Origin: an uncultured Cytophaga sp.
Lineage (GTDB): Bacteria; Bacteroidota; Bacteroidia; Cytophagales; Cytophagaceae
DNA: 64,000 bases
Reading direction: 5' to 3'
Assembly (NCBI RefSeq): GCF_937863595.1
Contig: NZ_CALMGQ010000057.1
Location: 90,735 to 154,734 of the forward strand
Position 1 is the first letter of the stretch; the number at the start of each line of letters is the position of its first letter. Positions 1-9,064 of this stretch are shown piece after piece. The notes beneath the pieces were generated by a model. That model had not been told where the DNA came from. It saw only the letters and a list, made by a program, of their open reading frames with translations, and ran no database searches. Made by a program: the position numbers and the translations under genes.

Positions 1-112
1 AACCCGATTTTAAAAAACCTGCTTCAAATTCAAAAGTGGCATAGTCTTTTTCGTAGTTCCACAAGACAGCGCCTACTCGTTGCCCCCACAACATCACGTT
101 TGCTACTACCAT
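1..112 (-). CDS. hipA: HipA-family serine/threonine kinase toxin, N-terminus only (partial)
   Basis: Reading the minus strand from an ATG at 112 gives an open frame of 37 codons that runs off the left edge. Its start (residues MVVANVMLWGQRVGAV) and the following FEFEAGFLKSG match the usual N-terminal subdomain of full-length HipA proteins. HipA kinases phosphorylate glutamyl-tRNA synthetase and induce dormancy. The ATG overlaps the stop codon of the upstream HTH gene (ATGGTAG), the translational coupling typical of hipBA. Only the first tenth or so of the protein is visible, so the kinase motifs cannot be checked. The identification rests on the N-terminal pattern plus the partner. Confidence 0.72.
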   Translation of the reverse strand, partial: MVVANVMLWGQRVGAVLWNYEKDYATFEFEAGFLKSG

Positions 113-474
113 TCGCTTTCAGGTTTGTCTTTTTTGCTTTTGTTTGAAGCACGCTTGCGCATGTTGGCTTGCTGCTCTGCAACCATCAGCGGACTGATTT
201 CTTCTTTTATAACAAAGGCATCAAGCAAATCTAAATTATTGAGCCCACGCAGCAATTGCACAAAACTTAACAAACTACCCACACGACCATTCTCTATTTC
301 ACTGATGGTACTGCGAAACAAACCACAACGATCGGCAAGCGCTTGTTGCGTAAGATTGTTTTTTAGACGCATGCGCTTTAGTTGCTTGCCCAACTCTTCA
401 ATGATTGCGGGATCACTAAGTGCATACCAGTTTATATTGTTGCTTAAGTACGACATAATACATGTAATAAGCAT
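106..474 (-). CDS. hipB: HipB-like XRE-family antitoxin/repressor
   Basis: A 122-residue protein with a helix-turn-helix of the XRE/Cro type at about residues 30-85: LGKQLKRMRLKNNLTQQALA, then a recognition helix around RSTISEIENGR. It ends in a lysine/arginine-rich tail. Its stop overlaps the start of the HipA-like gene, so it most likely neutralises that toxin and represses the operon, as HipB does. A second Met at residue 7 (base 456) is an equally good start and gives 116 residues. The gene sits at the left end of an island with a restriction system and other toxin-antitoxin pairs. Confidence 0.8.
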   Translation of the reverse strand: MLITCIMSYLSNNINWYALSDPAIIEELGKQLKRMRLKNNLTQQALADRCGLFRSTISEIENGRVGSLLSFVQLLRGLNNLDLLDAFVIKEEISPLMVAEQQANMRKRASNKSKKDKPESEW

Positions 475-651
475 TTAATGTTGCTATTACACAACTAATA
501 TACGAAAAATTAGAAATAAATCAAATATAATATGTTGTTTATAGGCAACAATACCTAATAAAATAGGGTTAATGTTGCCTTAAGGAGACAAAAAAATTAA
601 AATTAGTTCCATTTGGTTTAATACAGGCTTAAAGTGTAGATTATTTAAAAA

Positions 652-759
652 TTGTCTGAACTATGATTGATTTTATTAAGCCGAAAGGAAGGTGATTAAA
701 ATAAAATCAATATCATAAAAATCATAATCTCTGTCGCTTTGGAAGAGGAACTCAGACAA
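652..759. repeat. Island palindromic element, copy A (diverged)
   Basis: First of seven related elements between 0.6 and 11.8 kb. The left arm TTGTCTGAACTATGATT begins at 652, the core holds TGATTAAAATAAAATC, and the right arm closes with CTCAGACAA. This is the most diverged copy: its right side has a CTGTCGCTTTGG stretch in place of the plain arm. The rest of the gap 475-780 is A/T-rich and shows no other feature. Confidence 0.75.
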
Positions 760-780
760 AAGCAGTAACAAAAGTGCAAA

Positions 781-1632
781 TTATTTCTTCTTGATCTGTT
801 TTGCTTTGTCTGCTAATAGTTTTTTTGCTGAACGTGTGCTCACAACTTTTTTACCCGTCTTCTCTTCAATTTCTTTTCGGGTATTACCAGCAATGGTGCC
901 GCCTTGGTTGGCTATAATTTTATTCTCGTCAAATGTTTTTGGCTTCTTTTCTTTGCTAATTTCAGAAGTAGTAGCTTCTGCAAGCATATTCAATACCAAT
1001 TCAAGATTGGTCATATTGTCTCTTAAATTTTCTTTCTTCAGATCCTTGTGATTTTTATATTCCTTCACCGTTAAGCCGCTCCAGGCCTTCGTAATCTCAT
1101 CGGTTAGTATTGCATATTCTTGACCTTTTTTTACGCCTCTTGTATCCCATTCATCAGTCAACTCTTTACGTACTTCAATACTTTTTAAACGCTGATTAAT
1201 CCATTCTTTGCTGTATCCTTTTTTGAGATAGGTTTCCATCAATCGATCAATGCCAATTTCAGGGTCTTCTATTTCATCGATACGCTCACGGGCAACTTTT
1301 GCGATCCATAATTTAAAGGGTTCTGCCTTAGGTGAAGGTACAGATTGGATTAAACGGAATAATTGTTCCGTATCAGCAACGTCTGTAAGTCTCATTTTAC
1401 CATCTTCTGCTATTAATTTCAAACGGTTACAATTTGTAACCGTTTCATTCCCTTCCTTTAAAAGCCTACTTTTCAATACTTTCCAATAATTTCGCGCTCC
1501 TTGATGATCAATTTGATCGCTGAGTACCGAAATTACGTCCACTACAGAAAAATACCATTTTTCTTGTTCGGCATCCCAGATACTGCGAACCTGTTTTTGT
1601 TCAAATAATTTTATAGCTGTTTCCTGATTCAT
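781..1632 (-). CDS. Bro-N domain protein (phage antirepressor-like)
   Basis: A 283-residue protein. Residues 1-115 fit the Bro-N domain (KLFEQKQVRSIWDAEQEKWY, then FSVVDVISVL and TEQLFRLIQSVPSPKAEPFK), found in phage antirepressors and in DinD-like proteins. The C-terminal half is lysine-rich and includes a conserved stretch, EYAILTDEITKAWSGLTVKEYK, that I associate with stand-alone bacterial members of this family. Such proteins often sit beside restriction-modification genes, but their job is not established. DNA binding is inferred. A truncated relative of its N-terminus survives at 10,197-10,259. The gene stands alone on the minus strand with palindromic elements on both sides. Confidence 0.8.
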   Translation of the reverse strand: MNQETAIKLFEQKQVRSIWDAEQEKWYFSVVDVISVLSDQIDHQGARNYWKVLKSRLLKEGNETVTNCNRLKLIAEDGKMRLTDVADTEQLFRLIQSVPSPKAEPFKLWIAKVARERIDEIEDPEIGIDRLMETYLKKGYSKEWINQRLKSIEVRKELTDEWDTRGVKKGQEYAILTDEITKAWSGLTVKEYKNHKDLKKENLRDNMTNLELVLNMLAEATTSEISKEKKPKTFDENKIIANQGGTIAGNTRKEIEEKTGKKVVSTRSAKKLLADKAKQIKKK

Positions 1633-1724
1633 AAAAATTGAATTGTTAGATTAAACAAGTTACGATTAAAATTTAAATTGCGTACAGATGTTGAAAATGG
1701 AGAGAAGGTTGGTGATATTTACAA

Positions 1725-1881
1725 TTGTCTCAACTGTGATTTGTTTGATATTGTCTGAACTATGATTCGTTTGATTAATTTGAAAGAAAATTGATTAAAT
1801 AAAAAAAATATCATAATCATATCAATCATTCAAATAACAAGAATCATAACCTGCCCCAATTTTGAGCGGGAGTTCAGACAA
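1725..1881. repeat. Island palindromic element, copy B (double left arm)
   Basis: A degenerate arm (TTGTCTCAACTGTGATTTG) at 1725 is followed at 1751 by a canonical arm, TTGTCTGAACTATGATTC. The right side reads AACCTGCCCCAATTTTGAGC then GGGAGTTCAGACAA, ending at 1881. This is the variant right end with a small inner hairpin, also seen in copies C and F. The element fills most of the gap between the Bro-N and GxxExxY genes. Confidence 0.8.
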
Positions 1882-1887
1882 TCTTTT

Positions 1888-2283
1888 TCAAACATCTTTA
1901 AATTTTTTATTTGTCAAGCGCTTAAATTTCAAACTCATTTCCCCAAAGTTAATGAGTAAACCAATCTCCAAGTTATATGCTTCCAAATAATTAATTGCTT
2001 GTGCAAAATGTACTTCCTCAATGTGTGAGATAGCTTTTAATTCAACTGAAATAATACCCTCTACTAAAAAATCTACTCGCCTCGTTCCAATTTGCTGTTC
2101 TTTATAAAAAATAGGCATTTCAAATTCTCTGTTAAAAGAAATATTCATTAGGCACATTTCAATCTCGAGTGCACGTTGATAAATTACTTCCTGAAAACCG
2201 TTTCCTAATTTCTTGTGAACTTCAATAGCACAACCAATAATCTTAGCTGTTAATTCTGAATGTTTGTATTGTTCGTTAATCAT
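1888..2283 (-). CDS. GxxExxY family protein
   Basis: A 131-residue protein carrying the family signature GNGFQEVIYQRALEIE at about residues 27-42, followed by RRVDFLVEGIISVELKA (about 67-84). That second segment resembles the D..ExK core of PD-(D/E)XK nuclease-fold proteins, where the family (PF13366) is placed. No biochemical role is established for the family. It is common in Bacteroidota and is often scattered singly near mobile or defence genes, as here. Its stop codon lies six bases from palindromic element B. The length is normal for the family. Confidence 0.85.
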   Translation of the reverse strand: MINEQYKHSELTAKIIGCAIEVHKKLGNGFQEVIYQRALEIEMCLMNISFNREFEMPIFYKEQQIGTRRVDFLVEGIISVELKAISHIEEVHFAQAINYLEAYNLEIGLLINFGEMSLKFKRLTNKKFKDV

Positions 2284-2310
2284 GTGTAGCTGGTATTTTA
2301 AAATTGAAGA

Positions 2311-2454
2311 TTGTCTGAACTATGATTCGTGTGATGTTGTCTGAACTATGATTCATTTGATTAATGTGAAAGAAAAATGATTAAAGAAAAATTCTTAATC
2401 ATAACAATCATTCAAATCAGAACCTGTCCCGCTTTTGGGAGAAAGTTCAGATAA
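2311..2454. repeat. Island palindromic element, copy C (double left arm)
   Basis: Two successive left arms start at 2311 and about 2337 (TTGTCTGAACTATGATTC each). They are followed by the core AAAATGATTAAAGAAAAATT and a variant right end, AACCTGTCCCGCTTTTGGGA, closing with GTTCAGATAA. Copies C and D together occupy nearly all of the gap 2284-2632. Confidence 0.8.
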
Positions 2455-2510
2455 CCTTGCAAATATCAATATAAAAATTAAAAAAGGACGTTTACAAAAG
2501 ATAAGAAATT

Positions 2511-2640
2511 TTGCCTGAACTATGATTCGCTTGATGTTGTCTGAACTATGATTCTTCTGATTAAAGTGAAAGAAAACTGATTAAAGAAAAATTCTTAATC
2601 ATAACAATCATTCAAATCACAAGAATCATAGTTCAGACAA
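2511..2640. repeat. Island palindromic element, copy D, overlapping the end of hsdS
   Basis: A degenerate arm (TTGCCTGAACTATGATTC) at 2511 is followed by a canonical arm at about 2537. The perfect right arm GAATCATAGTTCAGACAA ends at 2640. The last 8 bases lie inside the hsdS reading frame: on the minus strand the arm is read GTT GTC TGA, so it supplies the hsdS stop codon. Confidence 0.85.
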
Positions 2641-3925
2641 CTTTCACCTGCCCATTCATCAACATCGGCAACAGCCAATCGCGAAGCTGGGCGAGTTTTT
2701 GATTTTCTAATAAATTAGTTTGTTTTTTTGAATGAATAGAAACAATAGTTTTATAAAACTTTTCAATTATATCTTCTGTGGGAAGTACAGTTAAATGTGT
2801 GCTTACAAAACTTTCGAACAATAAATTTTTTATGCCACTTGTTTTGCCCTCATATCCAAATAAAACACCCGCATCATAAATACTATTCCAATGATAAACA
2901 AAATTAAATAACAACTTTTTATCTTTTAACGTAACTGCTTTACAAAAATTTGAACAAATAAGTGGAGCATCAAAACGATTCAATGTTTCATCAGTAACAA
3001 ATGCTAATCGCCCAGTAGATTGTGTTGGGCTACCGCCTGATATTTCAACAATTAAATCAGCAGGCTCTAGAATTTTATGAATGTTTTTTTCCAAAATATA
3101 ACGTTCTGGTGTGTTCAACGAACCATTACCATTCAAACCATTTATATCTGCACCTCTAACACAATATACTTTTTGATTGTAGTTTCCTTCCGGCGCTTCT
3201 TTACCCCAATCACCGCTTTTGTCGTTATTAATCCATTCATTCAAGAAAGTCACCTCCCAGCCCGCCGGCACCTCCCTTTTCAACGCATCATTCCAAACCA
3301 TTTTACCGCCGCTGCTTTTATACGGCTTACCTTTTTCATTCGGAAAATCAAACTGCACAAACCAATAATCGTAAAGTGTTTTAGCCATTGCCTCTAACTC
3401 AGCATTGATACGATTATTAAGCTCAATTTTAGAATCGAGAGCGGAAAGAATTTCAGCTCTTCGTTTTTGATTATCATGAAATATAATTTCTAACTTTTCT
3501 AAAGCAACCTTAGTTAAAGCATTTCTTGTTCCTCCGACACCACATATTTTAAGAAGATATGGTTTTAAATTCAGTAAATAATAATAAACATATTTATAAT
3601 AAACAGTTTCATCACATCTAATTATTGCTACATGCTGGTTAACTCGTGCTGGTAAAATTTCTTTAGGAACAAGACAAACCCGTGCAATCGAATCACCTGT
3701 AATGTTTAAAAGAATATCGTTTTCCTCGATCGTAACAACATTTAGTTCTTTCGCCTGTTGTTCGTTAATAAACGCTAAACCATTTGTCGAGAATCTAAAG
3801 TCAAGCACATTTTGACTTCTAATAAATGAAACGCCTTCTTCATAATAGGAATTTTGCCCACCCGGGGGAGTTGCGCCACTTCCAATTTTTAAAGTAATAT
3901 CTTTTAATGTTTCAACCTTACTCAT
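2633..3925 (-). CDS. hsdS: Type I restriction-modification specificity subunit
   Basis: A 430-residue HsdS protein, which sets the DNA target of the HsdR2M2S complex. It shows the usual two target-recognition domains (about residues 1-150 and 225-380). A conserved spacer helix separates them (SALDSKIELNNRINAELEAM, about 165-185), and a second conserved helix lies near the C-terminus (NLLENQKLAQLRDWLLPMLM). It overlaps hsdM by 8 bases, so the two are co-translated. The C-terminal MNGQVKVV followed by TGA is written by palindromic element D. The tail may therefore have been cut or replaced by that element, although the conserved helix is intact. Confidence 0.93.
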   Translation of the reverse strand: MSKVETLKDITLKIGSGATPPGGQNSYYEEGVSFIRSQNVLDFRFSTNGLAFINEQQAKELNVVTIEENDILLNITGDSIARVCLVPKEILPARVNQHVAIIRCDETVYYKYVYYYLLNLKPYLLKICGVGGTRNALTKVALEKLEIIFHDNQKRRAEILSALDSKIELNNRINAELEAMAKTLYDYWFVQFDFPNEKGKPYKSSGGKMVWNDALKREVPAGWEVTFLNEWINNDKSGDWGKEAPEGNYNQKVYCVRGADINGLNGNGSLNTPERYILEKNIHKILEPADLIVEISGGSPTQSTGRLAFVTDETLNRFDAPLICSNFCKAVTLKDKKLLFNFVYHWNSIYDAGVLFGYEGKTSGIKNLLFESFVSTHLTVLPTEDIIEKFYKTIVSIHSKKQTNLLENQKLAQLRDWLLPMLMNGQVKVV

Positions 3926-5543
3926 ACTTCAATCCTCCCAGCTGCTTTTGAATCTCCTTTTCTAACTTTTTAGACTCTGAAAATAGCGTGTCTAAATTTG
4001 TTTTAAAGTCGTCCATCTTTTTTGCAAATTCCTTTGGTGTAATATCCGTGTATTCAATTTTCACATCAAAATATTGTCCGGCGCTAAAGCTGTAATTTTT
4101 CTCTGCTATTTGTTCGTACGATACTACAACCGTAAAATTTTCAACAGCTTCGTGTTTGTTAAAGGTTTTGATAATCAATTGTTCTTCTTCGTGCGAGAGT
4201 AAGGTCTTTTGATTTTTACCATCCTTCACCGTAGTCCCCAACTTTGAGGCGTCCATCAACACGATGTCGCCTTTTTTATTGGCATTGTCTATAAACAAAA
4301 TACTCACGTTAGTCCCTGTCGTTGCAAAGATGTTACTCGGCATACTAATTACCCCACGCAGCATTTTTTGTTCAACCAAACGCTCACGTATTTTACGTTC
4401 AATGCCACTTTGTGCAGTTATAAACCCCGTAGGTACAACAACCGCAGCTTTGCCTTTTTTAGAAAGCGAGTACATAATGTGTTGTATAAACAGCGGGTAT
4501 ATCGCCATGCTTTCTTTTTTTGCATTGGGTATATTGGGTAGGCCTGCAAAAAAACGTTCGTTATTGGCTTTCGTATCTAAGTCTTTTACGTAATCGCTAA
4601 AATCTAATTTGAAGGGTGGATTCGAAACAATAAAATCAAACTGCTTCAATCGCCCATTGACTTCTTTGTGGTAGGGCTCTAAGATGGTATTGCCTTTTAC
4701 AATATTAGGAATGGAATGCACCAAGTCATTCAAAATTAAATTCAAGCGCAAGAGGTTGGAAGATTTCTGAGAAATATCCTGCGAATAAATCGTACACTTA
4801 TCTTCACCAATGGCATGTGCAATATTCATCAACAAGGTGCCCGACCCCGCAGATGGATCATAACAGGTTACATTGCTTTGTTTCTCCGTAATCAAACAAG
4901 CAGCCATAATTTTTGCTACGGCGTGTGGCGTAAAGTATTCGGCATACTTACCTCCGCTATTGGTATTGTAATCTTTAATTAAGTATTCAAAGATGGTAGC
5001 ATAAAAATCAAATTTCTCATGAAAGATGGTTTCAAAACTAAAGCCAACCAATTTATTGATAATGGCTTTGCAAAATTCGTCACGCTTATCGGTTACGTAT
5101 TTGCTGATGTTTTCAAACAACACAATTTTTTCGCCACCATCGGTAATCACAGAAAATATTTCACTATTCTCTTTTGCAATATCAAGTAAGGTATTGTCAA
5201 AGATATCTGAAAACTTTGCTTCGTTTTGTCGTTCAAACAAAGAAGGTATCAACTGTGCAGGTGTTAATGCAGCCGTACTTTCGCTGAGCTGCATGGTAAG
5301 CATTTCGTATTCGCCCTTTTTGTATTTGCGCAGGTCCTTTGCTACATCGTCTGACTTTGCTAATTTCTTATCGAGTTGTTTTATTTCAAACGTAAACTTA
5401 TCATTCAAGAATTTATATAAAAATACCTGCGTAATGATTTTAAATTCATTGCCGTCATTTCCCAAACCATAATTGGCACACACACTTTTTAAATCGTCTA
5501 TAAGTGCTTTGGTTTGTTTTTCAAATTGTATTGTGGTAGTCAT
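3918..5543 (-). CDS. hsdM: Type I restriction-modification DNA methyltransferase subunit
   Basis: A 541-residue adenine-N6 methyltransferase subunit. The N-terminal helical HsdM domain is followed by SAM-binding motif I (DPSAGSGTLL, residues 229-238) and catalytic motif IV (NPPF, residues 308-311), the gamma-type order usual for HsdM. The length is normal. It lies between hsdR (separated by a 222-base gap filled with palindromic element E) and hsdS (8-base overlap). The methylase and specificity subunits thus form a coupled unit that can protect DNA without HsdR. Confidence 0.95.
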   Translation of the reverse strand: MTTTIQFEKQTKALIDDLKSVCANYGLGNDGNEFKIITQVFLYKFLNDKFTFEIKQLDKKLAKSDDVAKDLRKYKKGEYEMLTMQLSESTAALTPAQLIPSLFERQNEAKFSDIFDNTLLDIAKENSEIFSVITDGGEKIVLFENISKYVTDKRDEFCKAIINKLVGFSFETIFHEKFDFYATIFEYLIKDYNTNSGGKYAEYFTPHAVAKIMAACLITEKQSNVTCYDPSAGSGTLLMNIAHAIGEDKCTIYSQDISQKSSNLLRLNLILNDLVHSIPNIVKGNTILEPYHKEVNGRLKQFDFIVSNPPFKLDFSDYVKDLDTKANNERFFAGLPNIPNAKKESMAIYPLFIQHIMYSLSKKGKAAVVVPTGFITAQSGIERKIRERLVEQKMLRGVISMPSNIFATTGTNVSILFIDNANKKGDIVLMDASKLGTTVKDGKNQKTLLSHEEEQLIIKTFNKHEAVENFTVVVSYEQIAEKNYSFSAGQYFDVKIEYTDITPKEFAKKMDDFKTNLDTLFSESKKLEKEIQKQLGGLKYE

Positions 5544-5583
5544 TTTTATATTTTAATTCGAATGCGTGTTAATATTTTGATGA

Positions 5584-5759
5584 TTGTCTGCACTGTGATT
5601 CTTTCTCTTGTCTGAACTATGATTCTTTTGATTTGAATGATTGTTATGATTAAAATTTTCGCCGTAGTTGCTGTGATTAGCATTTTTCTTTAATCATTTT
5701 CCTTTCACTTTAATCAAAAGAATCATAGTTCAGACATCTTCTAATCATAGTTCAGACAA
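5584..5759. repeat. Island palindromic element, copy E, between hsdR and hsdM (nested)
   Basis: A nested structure. An outer left arm (TTGTCTGCACTGTGATTC, 5584) and an inner left arm (TTGTCTGAACTATGATTC, about 5609) are mirrored by an inner right arm (GAATCATAGTTCAGACA, about 5720-5736) and an outer right arm (AATCATAGTTCAGACAA, ending 5759). The element fills the gap between hsdR and hsdM and could form a large hairpin in the operon mRNA. Confidence 0.85.
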
Positions 5760-5765
5760 CCTTAT

Positions 5766-8700
5766 TTAATACCCAACCCTACCATGAAATTCATTTAAGT
5801 ACTCCTTTACCATCATCGTTTTAATAGTATTGGCTTGATCCGCGTTTATATCAATGTTGTGCTTATTCTTAAATTGATTAATTACTAAACGCGCCATCAT
5901 TTTATCTATAAAAGCTTCGTTCTCCAACATTTTTGAGTTTTGCAAAATGTGTGCATCTACTTCTTGCTTCAGACTGTGTAATACGTCAAACAACTTGCGT
6001 TCGCTATTGGTTAAGGGATCTTTCTCCATCAAGCGTTTGTGCATGCGTGCATATTTTGCATCGTTGTCGTACTTCGCCTTTAGCAATTGATTTTTGCGTT
6101 CTACTTCTTTTGATTGTGAATAGATAATTTCTAAGGCTTTAATGTTGTCTTCCATTTCACCTTTTGTAACTTCATTGAGATTTTTTTTCTTGAACAACCT
6201 TTCTAATTCTTCTTTTAAAGAAATAAACACCGGATCTTTCTGATCAAAATTTGCACCGAGCGATTCGCGTGTGCGTTGCAAAATATCTTTCAGCTGATCG
6301 GCCAATACCATCTCTTCTTCCTTCACCTTTACAAAAGCAAAGAGTACATCTTCCAAGGCAATGTTTAATAGATTACTGGTATCTACATTGTTTTCCAAGG
6401 CCTCTTTTGTATTGATAAGCGACAAACGATTGTTGGCTTCGCGCGAGAGTTGTGTGAGCTTATTAAAATCAAGCTTCTCTAATAATTCATAATTCCCCGA
6501 CAAACGAATGAGATTGTACAAACTACGTGCATTGTTTAATGCTTTTACAATTTCCAACAACTGTTTGCGGTCATTGATTTGATTTATCTGCTTCGAAAAA
6601 TTTTCTCCATTGAGGGTGTCAAAAGCAAATAGTACATCTTTAATCTCTTCAATTTCTAAATTGATCTCTTCCGTAGATTTAAAAATATTGGTGTAATGCT
6701 CCATTTCATCCCCATACTCTGATTTCAATTCATCAAAGTACGCGCGATTGGTTTTATCAAACTCCGATTGTATGTCTGCAAAATCAACTACATAACCATA
6801 TTTTAATTCTTTATAGGTTCTGTTCACACGCGTCAATGTTTGCAACAAGTTGTGTGATTTAATAACCCTACCAATGTATAGTTTCTTTAAGCGTGGTGCA
6901 TCAAAACCAGTGAGCAACATATTGTATACAAATAGCAAATCAATCTTGCCCTCTTTAAACGCTTCTACTTGTTTTTTGCGTTCTTCTTTAGTTCCTATAT
7001 CATGCAGTATAACAGCCGCAGATTTTACTTTGTTGTTTTGTTTTTGTTGAATGCCATAACTTGGTCGGTCGTCTTCGGCAGCCATCAAAAAATCTGATTC
7101 TGCTTTTACAGCATATTTAGATTCAAAAATCTCCATCATCATTTTCGCCTGTTCAGACGAATCGCAAACCACCATACCACCAATGGTAGCATCATTCATA
7201 GTTATGCGCGCTTGTTCAAAATTCTGCACCACATAATCCAACATGGGCTCTACAAATTTTGGATGCGCATAGATGACTTTTTTGTCGGCGTTGCCTTTTA
7301 ATAATTTTATATTCTCTAGGGCTTCTTTTAAGGTCAGTTTGTATTTGGTCTCAATTTCTTCACGTATTAAACGCAAGGTATATCCATCTGCAATGGATGC
7401 GTTGTAATAATATTTATGAATGTAATCACCAAACAATGCTTTGGAGTTGTAATCCTCGCCCAATAAAGGTGTGCCCGTTAAGCCGATCTTAATCGCATTT
7501 GCATCTGATTGTTGCAAGTTTGCTAAGAAGCTACCTTTAGGGTTATAACTCCGATGTACTTCATCTAAAAAATAAATGCGCTGTATATTCAAATTGTAAT
7601 CGTTGTTCTTAATTACATCTGGGTCGTCTTGAAATTTCTGAATATTAACAACCGTAATTTCTGCTTTACCCGAATTGTTATGAATAACACTCGTAGATTT
7701 TATATCTTTCGAAAAGGCCTCACGAGAATTAATTTCATGAACCCCCAAATCTCTGCTCTTAAATTCTTTGGCAGACTGAATCAATAAATCGATTCGGTCT
7801 ACGATAAAATAAAATTTCGGTATTACATTTTTCGACTGAAAATAATCAGTCAAAAATTTCACGCTATAAAATGCCAGCGCTGTTTTGCCACTTCCTTGCG
7901 TATGCCAAATGATGCCTTTCTTAACGCCTGCTTCTAATTTCGTTTCTATCGCTTTGGTTGCAAACAACTGCGGATAACGCATGATGTGCTTTTGCAATTC
8001 TCCCTCTTCTGCTTTCACATACGCCAAACCATATTGCAATAAAAAAGACAAACGATTGCGCTGAAACAAAGACGTGCAAATTTTATTTGTTGGTGTTTCA
8101 GGATTTTTATTCGTCGTAAATTCTGCCGATTGCTTTATACTTAATAGATTGGTATCTTTTAAAACAGCTGTTTCAATTTCATCGGATACATCTGTAAGGA
8201 TGCGTTCAAGGTCAAACGTTTCTCCCTCCCTGAAATAATTAAAACTCGGTTTGTGATACGAAGCTGTTGCATAAAAAGCACCTTCAATGGGTTGCGATGC
8301 ATGTGGGTCATACTCCATGTTATTGGAGAATACCATCAATTGCGTAGCGTTAACAAACTTTCTGAATTTTTTATTTTCAAACCGTGTTTGTATGCGTTTA
8401 TGCTCCGCTAAAATTCCATCTGGATTGTTTGGCTTCTTCACTTCAATAAACACGAGTGGAATGCCGTTGATTAAAAGTGTAATGTCTGGACGAAATTCTT
8501 CATCGTCTTTTTTATAGCTAAGTTCCGTTACAACATGAAAGCTATTATTATCAAAGTTTTCAAAATCAATCAATCTTATGCCTGATTTTGAAACAAGCTT
8601 TTCGTAAAATGCTTTTCCGATATCTTCATTTTCCAGACACAGAGAAACTTCATCGTAAAATCTAGTAATATCACTTTCGCTTAACTCTTGATTTATTTTT

Positions 8701-8843
8701 CCAATGCTCTTTTTAAAAATATCTGTAAAAATATTGGTCGACTCATCCCAGTTATTCTTCGATAACGAAAGGTACTTATACCCTAAGCGAATAAGATGCA
8801 GAATGGTTGGTATTTTAACTCTTGAGTCTTCGTTGAATATCAT
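5766..8843 (-). CDS. hsdR: Type I restriction endonuclease / translocase subunit
   Basis: A 1025-residue HsdR. The N-terminal PD-(D/E)XK nuclease domain shows RPDITLLINGIPLVFIEVKK (D120 and E134-V-K136 as probable catalytic residues). The SF2 helicase motor follows, with Walker A in IIWHTQGSGKTALAF (about 315-321), the DEVH box at 427-430 (IYFLDEVHRS), and later motifs such as LLTGFDAPRLKKLY. It cuts unmodified DNA after ATP-driven translocation. It is transcribed first, ahead of hsdM and hsdS. The stop lies seven bases from palindromic element E. All expected motifs look intact. Confidence 0.95.
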   Translation of the reverse strand: MIFNEDSRVKIPTILHLIRLGYKYLSLSKNNWDESTNIFTDIFKKSIGKINQELSESDITRFYDEVSLCLENEDIGKAFYEKLVSKSGIRLIDFENFDNNSFHVVTELSYKKDDEEFRPDITLLINGIPLVFIEVKKPNNPDGILAEHKRIQTRFENKKFRKFVNATQLMVFSNNMEYDPHASQPIEGAFYATASYHKPSFNYFREGETFDLERILTDVSDEIETAVLKDTNLLSIKQSAEFTTNKNPETPTNKICTSLFQRNRLSFLLQYGLAYVKAEEGELQKHIMRYPQLFATKAIETKLEAGVKKGIIWHTQGSGKTALAFYSVKFLTDYFQSKNVIPKFYFIVDRIDLLIQSAKEFKSRDLGVHEINSREAFSKDIKSTSVIHNNSGKAEITVVNIQKFQDDPDVIKNNDYNLNIQRIYFLDEVHRSYNPKGSFLANLQQSDANAIKIGLTGTPLLGEDYNSKALFGDYIHKYYYNASIADGYTLRLIREEIETKYKLTLKEALENIKLLKGNADKKVIYAHPKFVEPMLDYVVQNFEQARITMNDATIGGMVVCDSSEQAKMMMEIFESKYAVKAESDFLMAAEDDRPSYGIQQKQNNKVKSAAVILHDIGTKEERKKQVEAFKEGKIDLLFVYNMLLTGFDAPRLKKLYIGRVIKSHNLLQTLTRVNRTYKELKYGYVVDFADIQSEFDKTNRAYFDELKSEYGDEMEHYTNIFKSTEEINLEIEEIKDVLFAFDTLNGENFSKQINQINDRKQLLEIVKALNNARSLYNLIRLSGNYELLEKLDFNKLTQLSREANNRLSLINTKEALENNVDTSNLLNIALEDVLFAFVKVKEEEMVLADQLKDILQRTRESLGANFDQKDPVFISLKEELERLFKKKNLNEVTKGEMEDNIKALEIIYSQSKEVERKNQLLKAKYDNDAKYARMHKRLMEKDPLTNSERKLFDVLHSLKQEVDAHILQNSKMLENEAFIDKMMARLVINQFKNKHNIDINADQANTIKTMMVKEYLNEFHGRVGY

Positions 8844-8973
8844 GTTCGGTTTAGCTCGGCTTTAATCAAGAGTATCTTTACCTTTTGATGTGATTTCGAT
8901 TGGCGCAGTTATATCCATTCAAAATCATTTTGCAGTTCACAAAATGTCTTGAAAGGTTATATTTGACCATTAA

Positions 8974-9010
8974 ATATACTATAAAGATACAAATATATAC
9001 TATAATGACA
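8974..9010. promoter_or_regulatory. Direct repeat, candidate operator between hsdR and its HTH gene
   Basis: Two near-identical 16-base boxes, ATATACTATAAAGATA (8974-8989) and ATATACTATAATGACA (8995-9010), lie 21 bases apart, two helical turns, in the divergent hsdR/HTH intergenic region. The arrangement resembles paired operators of controller-type XRE proteins. Binding by the adjacent HTH protein is inferred. Confidence 0.45.
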
Positions 9011-9064
9011 CTTAATTGCAGCTAAACGAAACGTTAGAAATATCTACTTGAATAAATTCGTTCT

